Source: Entoloma clypeatum
Lineage: Eukaryota; Basidiomycota; Agaricomycetes; Agaricales; Entolomataceae
Assembly (NCBI GenBank): GCA_963565915.1
Contig: OY751485.1
Coordinates: 1,922,001 to 1,986,000, forward strand
DNA: 64,000 nucleotides
Direction: 5' to 3'
In this document: positions 1-10,204 of the stretch, piece after piece
Numbering within the stretch: position 1 is the stretch's first letter
Layout: each line of letters opens with the position of its first letter
Notes under the pieces: model-generated
Database searches by the model: none
Told to the model about the DNA's origin: nothing
The model's input: only the letters and a program-made list of their open reading frames with translations
Translations under genes and position numbers: made by a program

Positions 1-1
1 C

Positions 2-868
2 ATGGCAGAAGCTCCGGCTGTACAAACGATGGATACATCCAAGATCATCAAGGATCCTGGGATGTTCAAGGACAGATACACCTTTGACGAGTGGTGGAAA
101 GCCACCAAACTATATATCAGGTTCCAAAAGAGCCTCACAGACGATCAGAAGATTCTTGCAGTACTATCCCGCATGATGGAAGGGTCCGGCAGACACTGGG
201 CCAGCAACAAGTTAGACGCTCTTACTGCTGACAACGAGAACATCACCTGGCTAGGTTTTTCCGATGATATCGCCACACGATTCTCCATCGCCAACAAATC
301 AGTCGCTGCCAAAGCAAGACTCGAAGTCCTGAAACAAGAGAAACGCACTGTTGATGAATTTTTGGATGAATTTGAAGAACTCTTGAAGCTGTCAAACCTT
401 GGTGAAGAAACTGGGAAATACATCCTAGAGAAGAACGTCAACTGCAGAATCTCTGAACAAGTGGCTAGTGATGGCAAGACGTACACCGATTACGCAAAGG
501 AGATCCGAAACAAGGGGCGACAGATGGAAGGACACGCCCTGGTCATCCGAGGTGGCGGCGACATGCGCACCGGATCAGGTACCACTTATGGTGGTCAGGG
601 CAAAGCCATGGAGATCGACAAAGCAGGAGTAGCCCGCTGCTACAACTGTCAGCGCTTCGGTCATCTGGCTAAAGACTGTAGCGCTCCAAAGAAGAAAGAT
701 GGTCGCAAGTGTTTCAACTGTGACCAAGAAGGCCATATCGTGCGCAACTGCCGCAAGCCGAAGAAGAACTCCGGAAGGGTTAGGAAGGTGTCTGAGGAAG
801 ATGCCGAGAATGATGAAACCACAATCTTAGAAGCCGACGGGGGGGATTTTCCCGAAGGGTCCGATTAA
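2..868 (+). CDS. gag: Ty3-A Gag (capsid and nucleocapsid)
   Basis: Gag polyprotein of the chromovirus, which would package element RNA in cytoplasmic particles. The frame is open for 288 codons from an ATG at base 2, which fits a natural start because the next base upstream is the window edge. Residues about 20-170 are capsid-like. The C-terminal third has two CCHC zinc knuckles (CYNCQRFGHLAKDC and CFNCDQEGHIVRNC, spacing C-x2-C-x4-H-x4-C), followed by an acidic tail. The stop is at 866-868. The pol frame overlaps the end of gag in the -1 frame, and a seven-G run near 839-845 is a possible slip site. No internal stop is present, unlike pol. Confidence 0.88.
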   Translation: MAEAPAVQTMDTSKIIKDPGMFKDRYTFDEWWKATKLYIRFQKSLTDDQKILAVLSRMMEGSGRHWASNKLDALTADNENITWLGFSDDIATRFSIANKSVAAKARLEVLKQEKRTVDEFLDEFEELLKLSNLGEETGKYILEKNVNCRISEQVASDGKTYTDYAKEIRNKGRQMEGHALVIRGGGDMRTGSGTTYGGQGKAMEIDKAGVARCYNCQRFGHLAKDCSAPKKKDGRKCFNCDQEGHIVRNCRKPKKNSGRVRKVSEEDAENDETTILEADGGDFPEGSD

Positions 869-3800
869 ACGACGCTAAGTCGCGACCCTTATCTATTAAA
901 CGGACTTGCTTGCCTTGTATGACTGCAGACAATAGAACCTATGTCATCCCTGCCAAGCGAGCCGCTGCGTCAACTAAGAATGTGAAGGGAGATAAACCTC
1001 CGAAAAGACGAGAAATCAGGCTGTTAGCTCAGCTCAGGACACGACGAGGACCAAAGGTTATCCGACCTGAGGTTGACAGCGGATGTGAACGCACATGCAT
1101 CCATCCCAGAATAGTACGCGAACAGAACCTCCCCACGCGAGGAATACCGCCCGTAGCAATTCTAAATGTGGATGGATCGCCAAATCGACAACAGAAAGCG
1201 AGCCAACTTGCCGAAGTCAAACTGGATTTGGGAGCACATCAGGAAACCATGGAAGCAATGGTACTGGACATTGGGAGAACGGACATGCTCTTGGGACATG
1301 ACTGGTTGGTACACCACAAACCCACAATCAATTGGACAACTGGCGTGGTAACATTTAACCGGTGCCCAACAACATGTCGAACCAAACACTCGGATTTCAG
1401 GATTAACCTTAATGGTCGCAAACACTGGGTTCGCATGGTGGATCAGAAATGGAAGCCTGGAGACCCTATTTTGGAAGCTGTCACTCCCACACCACCTCCC
1501 ACAACCAAACGACCCTCATATGTTGAACGATTTGCTCATCTTTTCGAGAAAGAGAATTTTGACAAGATCCCAAAGGAGAGGGAATGGGACCATGGTATCG
1601 AACTTACACCGGACGCACCAAAGGAACTAGGAGGAAATACATATCCTATGACACAAAAGGAACAAGAAGAATTGGACGCATTCATTGACGAAGGTCTAGC
1701 AACAGGAAAGATCCGCCCGTCCAAATCCCCTTATGCCTCCCCTTGCTTCTTCATCAACAAGAAGGATGGCTCCAAAAGATTGGTACAAGATTACCGCATG
1801 GTCAATAAATTCATGGTCAAAGACAAGTTCCCACTCCCACGAATATCTGATCTCTTGGACGTACTGAAAGATGCGGTCTACTTCAATAAAATGGACATCA
1901 TGTGGGGCTATAACAACGTCCGGATCAAGGAGGGCGATGAATGGAAAGCTGCCTTCCTCACCAGTCGAGGATTGTTCGAACTATTGGTCATGTTTTTCGG
2001 TCTTTGCAACTCCCCGGGAACGTTCTCGCGAATGATGGCTAGTCTATTCCGGGACCAGATCCGCCGACGTATCTGCGTGATCTACATGGATGACATCGTG
2101 GTTATCGGTAAAACCAAGGAAGAACTCGCACGAAACACTGAAGAAATCCTACAGATCCTATCGGACAATGATTTGTTCCTAAAGGAAAAGAAGTGTTTAT
2201 GGGAAGTAACGAAATGTCCTATATTGGAATATGTGGTTGGTGAGGGACGCGTTGAGATGGAAACCGAGAAGGTGGATACAATTCAAACTGGCGAGCACCC
2301 ACATCAAAAAAGGAAGTTCAGAAGTTCCTTGGATTTGCTAACTTCTATCGACGATTTATTGAAGGGTACTCAAACATCGCGAAACCTCTCACCGCGCTCA
2401 CAGGCAGTACGGCATTCACTTGGGGACCAATGGAGCAGCAAGCTTTTGAAGGTCTCATACGGGCAATTACATCGGCACCAGTCTTGGCATTACCGAAACC
2501 AGAGGGACAGTTCAGGGTTGAAACCGATGCATCGGGCTATGCAATTGGAGCAGTACTCTCTCAGAAGCAAAACGACAAATGGCACCCCATTGTGTTCTTG
2601 TCGCGGACCATGTCCGCGGCCGAACAGAATTACGAGATATATGACAAGGAACTCCTGGCAGTCGTGGAAGCATTGAAAGATTGGAGACACTATCTGCTTG
2701 AAGCCAGGGAACGTTTCGAGATCTTGACTGATCACAAGAATCTGGAATATTTCCGTCGTCCTCAGGACCTAAATCAACAACAGCGGCGCTGGAAGATGAA
2801 GTTACAAGACTATGACTTCGAATTACGGCATGTGCCTGGCAAGACCAATGCAAAAGCGGACATCCTGTCACGCTTACCCTGGTATGAAGCGGAACTCGAA
2901 ACACAGAACAGTGACCAAATGCTCAAGGAGGGACTATTCTTGAAACGGTTGGAATCAGAAGATGTGATACAAATGGAGATGTTCACGGAGGAACAATTCT
3001 TTGAAGGGGGTGAAACATCTGATCCCATCAAAATTGGAAACGTCACAACTATTGAAAATCTGTGGATCGCACGCATCAAGGGTTCAAACCGCATGGAGAC
3101 AGAAGTAGCCCAGGGTCTAAAAAAGAATCCTCATTGGTATCAGCAGGAGAATGGGATCACCTATGCAGGAGAACGAGTCTATGTCCCACCAGACCCACAA
3201 TTACGACAAGAATTGATGTTCGAGTCACACGATGCACCAGTGGCTGGACATCCAGGACAGTACCGGACACATGAACTCCTCACTCGCACCTACTGGTGGC
3301 CTACCATACTGCACGATGTGAAGAAGTATGTGAAGGGTTGCGACACTTGTCAACGCAACAAGATTAACCGACAAAAGCGACATGCTCCGCTACATCCCCA
3401 TACAGCACCAAGTCACCCATGGGAAGACATAGGAATCGACGTCGTGAGACCAATACCAGAATCTGATGGAAAAAACGCAATTCTGGTCATCACGGATAGA
3501 CATTCAAAGATGCTTCACCTCATTCCGACAACCGTGGAACTATCGGCTGAAGGGAGAGCTCGTGTTAGAAGATACCAATCCGGCTGCCAACAACTTCTTG
3601 AAAAAACTCAAACAGGCACGAGAAGAAGCCAATGCAGCGCTGAAACAAGCACAGGATCAGATGAAGAAGACAGTTGACACACGGAGAAGTCCGTCTTGGA
3701 ACTACCGCATCGGAGACAAGGTGTGGCTGGAAGGGACTAACATCAGGACCGATCGCCCCTCAAAGAAACTTGACGCACTCTGACATGGACCATTCAAAGT

Positions 3801-4143
3801 CCTAGAGAAGAAAGGAGCTAGCGCGTACCTTCTTGATCTTCCGAAGACTTGGAAGATGATTCACCCTGTGTTCAACGAGACCCTGTTGTCACCATATGAA
3901 ACTCCGAAGTACGCCATCCAGAAAAAGAAACCAGCCCCTGATCCGATCATCGTCGAAGGACGAGAAGAGTACCATGTGTCTACGATCCTGGATTCTCGAA
4001 AGTTCCACGGAAAGATCCAGTACCTCGTCCAGTGGGAAGGATATGGCCCAGAAGAGAACACATGGGAACCGCGAGCTAATGTTCAGAACGCTCAAGATTT
4101 GATCCGTGATTTCCATCGGCAGAACCCGTCGCGTCTACGATAA
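869..4143 (+). pseudogene. pol: Ty3-A Pol remnant: PR-RT-RH-(IN)-chromodomain
   Basis: Pol of a chromovirus, broken in several places. The protease motif VDSGC is near 1074, the RT catalytic box YMDD near 2083-2094, and RNase H starts near 2515 with ETDASG. The frame changes near 2285, where one A appears to be missing. The integrase zinc finger (H...H...CDTCQRNK) lies at about 3210-3370 and the first part of the core follows. Just after about 3555 the sequence jumps to the integrase C-terminal domain, so most of the catalytic core is deleted. A TGA at 3781-3783 sits where an arginine would be expected. The chromodomain is at about 3967-4120 (YHVSTILDSR...WEGYGPEENTWEP). Confidence 0.88.
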
Positions 4144-4265
4144 AAGACACCCGTCGAAATCAGCAACAGCATCAACCTCATCAGTCAAAAACCCACCGAG
4201 TTCTCCGCTCCCTCTTCAATATAGCTACTCCATTCTTCCTCTATCTCTCCAACATCCTCCGCACC

Positions 4266-4628
4266 ATGTCCACCGCGACCACCACATCCACTGAAACCAA
4301 CCCCGCCATCACTGCCCTCATGGGTGAAGCCCTCTCCATGAGAGACCAGATCCACGCGCTAGAAGCCTCGCTCGCCGACATCCTGCATTGACAGATGCAC
4401 ATCCGCCTCCATTCTTTATCCGACCTCCCCGTCACACCAACCCCCGAAGAAAAACAGATCCTCGGGAACTACACCTGTATGCTGGTCATTGAAAACCGGC
4501 GCATCTGACTAGCCGTCCGGAGTCTCGAGCTCGCCGTCGCCATCAACGAAGAGCTCATAGACAATTGGAGCCTCAAGGAGAATGGCGCCTGGACAAACAA
4601 TGACAATGCCGGAGGATGGGAACAATGA
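4266..4628 (+). pseudogene. Ty3-A third ORF of unknown function (120 codons, two TGA)
   Basis: Between the chromodomain and the polypurine tract an in-frame ATG opens a 120-codon frame ending at TGA 4626-4628. It is interrupted by TGA at 4389-4391 and 4506-4508. Both interruptions would read CGA (arginine) after a single C-to-T reversal, the same change seen elsewhere in this element. The predicted product is hydrophilic, has a heptad-like stretch (MRDQIHALEASLADIL) and matches no family I recognise. It could be an accessory protein, or an untranslated 3' region that is open by chance; the matched CGA-to-TGA pattern argues mildly for a former coding role. Confidence 0.45.
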
Positions 4629-4662
4629 CTCTGTGAGGACACAGAGCTTGAGGAGGGGAACA

Positions 4663-5051
4663 TGTTACGGACTTACCGGTTTGTATGTTACGCACTTTTC
4701 CCTTGCATTGTACCTTCATCATTTCTTTGACTCATTGGACTGCTTACTCATTTACCTTTACTCTACCATTCTCCTTTAGTATACTTCGCTCCCGCGCTGA
4801 CTCGCACTCTGCAGTAGAGATTACTCAGTCCGCAGTCGTCTGACTCACTTTGCACTGCCTTTCCGCAGTTACTGACTCATCCGCACTGCCTTCCGCAGCT
4901 ACTGACTCACTCGCTACCGCTCGTAGTCAGTACTATATAAACCCCATGTACCATAGCTACATTCCTTAGATTTAGCAATCACTTTGCTCTTCGCCTTTCC
5001 ACTTTCCTGCATACTCTGCCCGAACCTTGGAACGGTTTGTTAAGCATAACA
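4663..5051 (+). repeat. Ty3-A 3' LTR
   Basis: A 389-bp LTR starting TGTTACGG and ending GCATAACA, so its tips are TGTTA...TAACA. A purine-rich tract (GAGGAGGGGAACA) lies directly upstream at about 4650-4662. A TATA-like box (CTATATAAA) is near 4931. The second half resembles the solo LTR at 6478-6925, which suggests related families. Confidence 0.85.
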
Positions 5052-5218
5052 AATGGCCCCCTTTCTTGCACCCAACAGACCTGTCTTTTATTGATATACT
5101 GTATGTATATATTGTATCATTAATTTGTATGTAAATTGAAGCCACAATGGACTGCAGTGACAATGTGAATATGAGCCAAACAGGCTTTCTGCTACTAGTT
5201 TCTGCCACAATTAACTGG
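5052..5218. other. Spacer between Ty3-A and Cop-C
   Basis: 167 bp with no gene. It begins with a short piece resembling the 20-bp minisatellite unit seen at 25776-26307 (GGCCCCCT followed by CACCCAACAG), then AT-rich sequence. Confidence 0.5.
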
Positions 5219-5509
5219 TGTTGGAACAGCATATGATCACATCAACACTGGAGGTGATCACAGCGGATGTGTCGTCTTGCAGTCCTAGTATACTCTACGC
5301 TACGTGCTACGGATCATATATATACGATAGAGGGAAAATCTTACTACTAACCTTGTGAGGTGTTTGCAAGATGGGGTTATTTGGTAAGAGCATTATATTG
5401 CACAAAGAATAAAGACAGTCTTATATACTAGTCTACTTATTTGTACGTCATGGGATTGGGCACATGACGCTATAGATGAAACATCTATAAGAGTGGAATT
5501 CGTTCAACA
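5219..5509 (-). repeat. Cop-C 3' LTR
   Basis: LTR with tips TGTTGGAAC...GTTCAACA on the plus strand (element orientation minus). The purine tract CAAGAGGGAG lies next to it at 5510-5519 when read on the minus strand, marking this as the 3' LTR. Confidence 0.83.
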
Positions 5510-5529
5510 CTCCCTCTTGATGTGTATAC

Positions 5530-6472
5530 ATTGGATTTATGAAAATGTCAAGCCTAAATGTTAGCGACATCTTTCAAAGAGTTCCCAACTAAGATTTTTA
5601 GTTAGCATATCTGCGGGATTGGATGTGCCTTCAATGTACTTTACAGTGATCAATCCACGAGAGATGTATTCTCAGATGACATGATATCTTAGATCAATAT
5701 GTTTAGTACAGCATTCCTGCACAGGATTGTTCCCAATAAAGATCAAGTCATGATTGTTGGCATAGATCAGGACATTCCACATCAGAAAGCCAATCTCCTG
5801 GAAGAGTTGGATTATCCATTTTACTTGGTGGCCACAATTGGACATTGCCATGTACTCTGCTTCAGGAGATGAGTGAGCAATGGTTTTTTGTAGATGACAA
5901 GTCCAGCCTATAGAAGCACCTGCAAGCTTCAGGAAAAAGCCAGTGCAGCTTCAATGCTTAATTTCATCAGATGCCCAGTCAGAATCCATGTAGGTGTGTA
6001 AGCCCACATTTTGATCACCGGAATACATCAGTCAGTAATCAGAAGTGCCCACAAGATAGCGGATTATATACTTTGCTTTAATCAATGTGTTCCTGGATAG
6101 AATTTGCCGATCACAGCACAGGCAATGTCAGGTCGTGTACTGATCATTAAATATAGCAGAGATCCTATGATCTGCTGAAATTGTGATCGAAGCGCAGCAG
6201 TGGCGATGCCAGCATTTGCTGTTGGCTTGTATTCAGTAGGTAGAGGAGTCTTGGTGATCGTTGCATTTGTCATGCCAAATCTCTCTACTACTTTCTGTAA
6301 ATAGGCACATTGATCGATCATGATCATATTCTTGGTATGTGTGATGCGCATTCTCAAGAATTCAGTGGGTTCACCTAGATCACAAGATTCCCAAATAGCC
6401 ATGAATTCAGCTCTTTTAACAGTTGTAAGCTTAGTGTCTGGTCCCATGAACATTGCATCATTGACATAGATT
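5530..6472 (-). pseudogene. pol: Cop-C Pol, C-terminal part: RT and RNase H
   Basis: The minus strand encodes the end of copia RT and RNase H with several stops. The RT active site reads YVND near 6460 instead of YVDD; a CG-to-CA change explains the substitution. Recognisable blocks follow: LGEPTEFLRMRI, a SLLYLMISTRPDIA block near 6150, then an RNase H with DSDWASDE, HSSPEAEYM and a C-terminal NPADMLTKNL block near 5560. Several codons read as stops, so it is non-functional. Upstream Pol continues beyond the solo LTR at 6931. Confidence 0.75.
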
Positions 6473-6477
6473 ATTGC

Positions 6478-6925
6478 TGTTATGGATTCGCTATCCATGG
6501 CATTGATCGCTCAGACAAGATACAAGACATAGAGGCCTTATCTGATTAATGGCCAGTTTCATCTTATCAGGCTTACTATTCACTTTTACATCATTCAGGC
6601 CCCGGCCTCCGCTTACTCACTACAGTATGGTCATTGTTACCATATCTAGATGGTTACTCTCACACATCCTTGACATCATGTTACTTATTGGACTATACTT
6701 AGATACTCTGACTCACGCCGCAGCAGTTACCATAGACACCTACTCCGGGTCCGCTTCTGGAGTCAGACCGGAACCGCTCTAGAGTCATCTAGATGACTCG
6801 ACCTTCTAGTATATATAGGGTAGATACATTGCATGTATTCCCCAGATCTAGCAATCACCTTGGTATCCGCCTTTGCTACTTAAGCCTCTCTGCCTAAGCA
6901 TTGCATGGGTTTGTCAACCATAAAA
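6478..6925. repeat. Solo Ty3-type LTR inserted in Cop-C RT
   Basis: A 448-bp LTR with tips TGTTATGG...CCATAAAA, flanked by the 5-bp direct repeat ATTGC (6473-6477 and 6926-6930). It splits the Cop-C RT gene exactly before the YVND active site. Its right half resembles the Ty3-A LTR (for example AGATCTAGCAATCACCTTGG against AGATTTAGCAATCACTTTGC). No internal element sequence remains, so it is the product of LTR-LTR recombination. It contains a TATA-like stretch near 6815. Confidence 0.85.
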
Positions 6926-6930
6926 ATTGC

Positions 6931-8930
6931 TAGTACAATGGTTCCATTCGGGGAATAGAAAACAAAGATTCCGGCGTCAGATATGACCCTTTGAAAACCT
7001 AGTTTCTTCATGGATTTCTCCATGGCATGCCACCATGCAAGTCCAGCCTGCTTTAAACCGTAAATTGCCTTATGTAGGTGCCAAACAAGAAGTTCTTTGC
7101 CTTTTACTTTGAAGCCCACAGGTTGCATCATGTATAACTCTTCCTGGAGTTTCCCATAAAGGAAAGCAGCAGTTATGTCTAGTGTGAGAATCACCCAACT
7201 CTCAAGCGTGGCAGTAGCGAGCATGAGATGTACTGTCTCAAATTGAACTACAGGAGAGAATACTTCGTTGAAATTGATTCCCTCAATTTGTGAGAACCCT
7301 TGTGCAACAAGCCGAGCCTTTTTATGGCTGTCAGTCTTTAGGCTTCATGCCAAGAGCATGTGCAATTGATGTTGCATTGTTGTTGCGCGGGATGCCATCG
7401 TTCCCCGTAGATGTTGCCTTCCTGTCGAGGCAGGTTAGCATTCCTTCGTAGTTGAGGGACATCAGCAGGCAGAGGATTCGCTGGCTGGTTCTGGACCTCA
7501 GGGTCATCCTGATTCGAAGGTGGTACATCAGCGTTGTCGTGCTGGTTTCTATTTGGAGCGGAAGGGGGATCAGAGGATTCATCTCTGCTCAGCTGATTAT
7601 GCTGGCGGGAATGATAATGAACATCTCCGTCTCCGAAGTGGTGATCAACATCATCATCACGGTTTCCATCATCCTGAGACTCATCATGGGAAGGCTCATT
7701 TCCCATGGGTGTGTGTTGTGGCACTTTGGTATCCGGACATCTTGGAAAGAGTGTTTCATCAAATACCGTGGTAGTTCCAATAAAGATACTGTTTTTTTTA
7801 TCAGTCATAAACTGATATGCTTTCATTCCTGGTTTAAAACCCATAAAAATCATAAGCTCCGCACATGGATTTAATTTATTCACACAGCGTTCTTCAAAAA
7901 TATAAACATAGGCAGTGCAGCCTAAAACACAGAGATTAGATACATCTGGTTTTTCCCTTTTAGAGATTCAAAAGGTGTTTTCCAATAAAGATGTTTAATT
8001 GGCATGCGATTGTAAACATGCACGGCATGTAAAACACAAAACTCCCACCATGATTGTGGTAAGCAGGCGGCAAATCACATTGTCTGTGCTTTCTCTACAA
8101 TGCTGCCATTAAACCTTTCGGCTCAACCGTTTTGTTGGGGTGTATTAGGAGCTGAAATTTCCACGGCAATTCCAAGATCCTCAAGGTATTTTACTACCCC
8201 AGTTTCCTTTTTGAATTCTCCCCCTCCATCAAAATGCCATCAGCGAAAGTGGGCATTAAACTGGGTTTTCATAAGTGTTGTCCACTTTTTGAATGCATCA
8301 GAGGTATCGGATTTGAGTTTCAACAATACTGTCCAAGCATGCCCAGAATAGTCATCCAAGAAGCTGATGTAGTATTTGAATTTGTGATAGGAGGTGATTG
8401 GAAACTCTTTGAGAATGGAGCAACTCAAAGAGTCTGGAAGCATGTGAAGATAAAGGAGGGAAACTTTTCAGCCTCAACTTTGCTTCTGCGCAGGGATGGC
8501 ATGGCTTATCCTTAAGGGGAAATTGGATGTCCCTTGGGAATCCATCACATGCATCGGGTGCCTTTTTCAGGACATCTTTACCAGGGTGTGCAAACCGCTG
8601 ATGCCAAATACTGTAATTGGCTTTATAGACATCAATATTTCTAGTATTTAGCTGCGTGATTTGTTCAACACATGTATTTACCCAGTATATTGTTGAACTG
8701 GGAAAATGAGGTTCACATCTTAGTACACACTTTCCATCTTTGAAGAAACTAAGATTGTCAGCTAAGCCAGCGACATGTAATCCAGATTCTTGAAGAATTT
8801 CGCCCATTGACATGAGGCGAGTGGAAAGCTCCGGGATGTGTAAAACCAGATAAAGCTGAGTTGTTAGACTTCTTGGCTTTCCTTGACGCGATGGTATTGT
8901 GTGAGTGATAAACACGGTCCCTTTTCCTTT
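6931..8930 (-). pseudogene. pol: Cop-C Pol, middle part: GAG-pre-integrase, integrase, RT start
   Basis: Minus-strand copia Pol fragments in order from right to left. The GAG-pre-integrase region is near 8560-8640 (WHQRFAHPGKDVL). The integrase zinc motif is near 8480-8530 (CHPCAEAK), followed by the core near 8300-8420. A hydrophilic linker rich in Asp, His and Asn lies at 7400-7800. The RT start is at 6880-7224 with DITAAFLYG and KAIYGLKQAG. Frame changes and stops between blocks show decay. The right edge at 8930 is the TA target of the Tc1 element; coding resumes at 16313. Confidence 0.78.
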
Positions 8931-8932
8931 TA

Positions 8933-9146
8933 CAGTGCCTCACAAAACTGATTCAATGTTTGTTGCTTTTTGAATACCTTCAAGATAACTCTGCAAAGAA
9001 TACCAATTGAATTAAACCTTTGGTATACAATTGAAAGCCCTACTTCAGGGCTTTCAGAATATAAAGGAATCATATGATTTAGATCAGAATCCATGGAGAT
9101 ATGATTAAATCAAATCACCAACTCATTGAATCAGTTTTGTGAGTAC
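8933..9146 (+). repeat. Tc1 left end with internal inverted sub-repeat
   Basis: Outer repeat CAGTGCCTCACAAAACTGAT at 8933-8952. The inner end CATTGAATCAGTTTTGTGAG (9124-9143) is the reverse complement of the outer motif. The arrangement is mirrored at 16100-16310. Confidence 0.75.
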
Positions 9147-9532
9147 CTATGGCAATTATCAGAATCAAATGCTTCACTGGTTGTATGGTAACCAGTTATC
9201 ATGACTTACTGATGGAACTTGAATAGAACCCTGATGGGTTGTCAAGGAAAGTTGTATAAGAAGAATCCAACCTCAACAGCCTCCATAATTAATCAGCGCC
9301 CTATCTCCTCTTCCCACAAGGAAAACATTCTTTCTCTGGCCTCCAATAGTCACTCCACTTGTCATATTGCCTCTAACCTGGGTGTCAGCCAACCAACTGT
9401 CCCCAGAGTGCTTCAGAATCTTCTTCCTCATCACAATCTCTCTTCTGGTGGTCATCCATCCAAGCTTTCTCCCACCAACACACGAAACATACTTTCACAA
9501 ATCACCTCAGGGAGAGCCTCCAATGCTGTGCA

Positions 9533-9842
9533 TGTTGAAACTTTTCCCATCACATAGATTAGATTAGATTAGATTACATCACGTGACCTTTACATATCTT
9601 CATTACATACTTGTTTGGTTGGTACAAACAGTAGTATGGTATATAAGACCAGGAAACTGTCAATATCAATAAGTGGTCTCTTGACTCTTAACCAGCTCCA
9701 TCGCTCTCACCAGCCTCAACCGCTCTCACTAGCCTTACCCCCTCCAAACCATGTAAGTGACCACAGCGGTATCGTAGAGTACTTCCACTGTAGCTATGTT
9801 GCTCAGTACACCTGTGGCTAGCGCCCAGGTGGAACTTCAACA
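9533..9842 (+). repeat. Cop-A 5' LTR
   Basis: 310 bp, TGTTGAAAC...ACTTCAACA. It contains GATTA tandem repeats near 9556, a TATA-like GTATATAAG near 9640, and a strong splice donor GTAAGTG at 9753 overlapping an ATG-TAA start-stop. Confidence 0.93.
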
Positions 9843-10193
9843 GGTTATGGGCCCCGGATAGCAGAGGGACTTGGGAAACGCTGGCAACAGCGAGTACCTG
9901 CCCACTCTACCCTGGTTGGCAAAGAACCGATCGAAAGATCTAGGTTCTGAGTCTTACTTCTTCACATATGAACCTGGGAACGTCATTACGACAAGTACCT
10001 GTCATGAGATGTCCCTAAGGGGATTGACCTAGTACACTCCATGTGGAAACGTTGATCGCACCTTATACGTTTCTGACATATAAAGGGTTTTCCCGTGACC
10101 ACTATTCCTAAAGGGAATATGTCATAAGGAATCATTTAATTGTTTTCTTGAATCATATTCATAACACATCACTGATTGGGAACCCTTTTTTAG
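9753..10193 (+). other. Predicted leader intron of Cop-A
   Basis: Donor GTAAGT at 9753 inside the LTR, branch-like ACTGAT at 10171-10176, acceptor TTTTTTAG ending 10193, 11 bases before the gag ATG at 10205. Splicing would remove the primer-binding site and give a subgenomic RNA for gag. Inferred from sequence only; the same arrangement occurs in Cop-B, Cop-C and Cop-D. Confidence 0.55.
9843..9857 (+). promoter_or_regulatory. Cop-A primer-binding site
   Basis: GGTTATGGGCCCCGG directly follows the LTR. It is complementary to the anticodon stem-loop of a methionine tRNA (CCCATAACC contains the CAT anticodon) rather than to a tRNA 3' end. That is the half-tRNA priming mode known from Drosophila copia. 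Confidence 0.7.
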
Positions 10194-10204
10194 ATTCATC
10201 TACA

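Larger units (their letters stand above)
1..5051 (+). mobile_element. Ty3-A: Ty3/gypsy chromovirus, 5' LTR outside window
   Basis: A plus-strand Ty3/gypsy retrotransposon of the chromodomain type. Order seen: gag, protease, reverse transcriptase, RNase H, integrase remnant, chromodomain, a short third ORF, polypurine tract and the 3' LTR. The left LTR and primer-binding site lie before base 1, so the target duplication cannot be checked. The copy is dead: pol has a 1-base deletion near 2285, the integrase catalytic core is missing after about 3555, and TGA codons interrupt the integrase C-terminal part and the third ORF. Confidence 0.93.
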
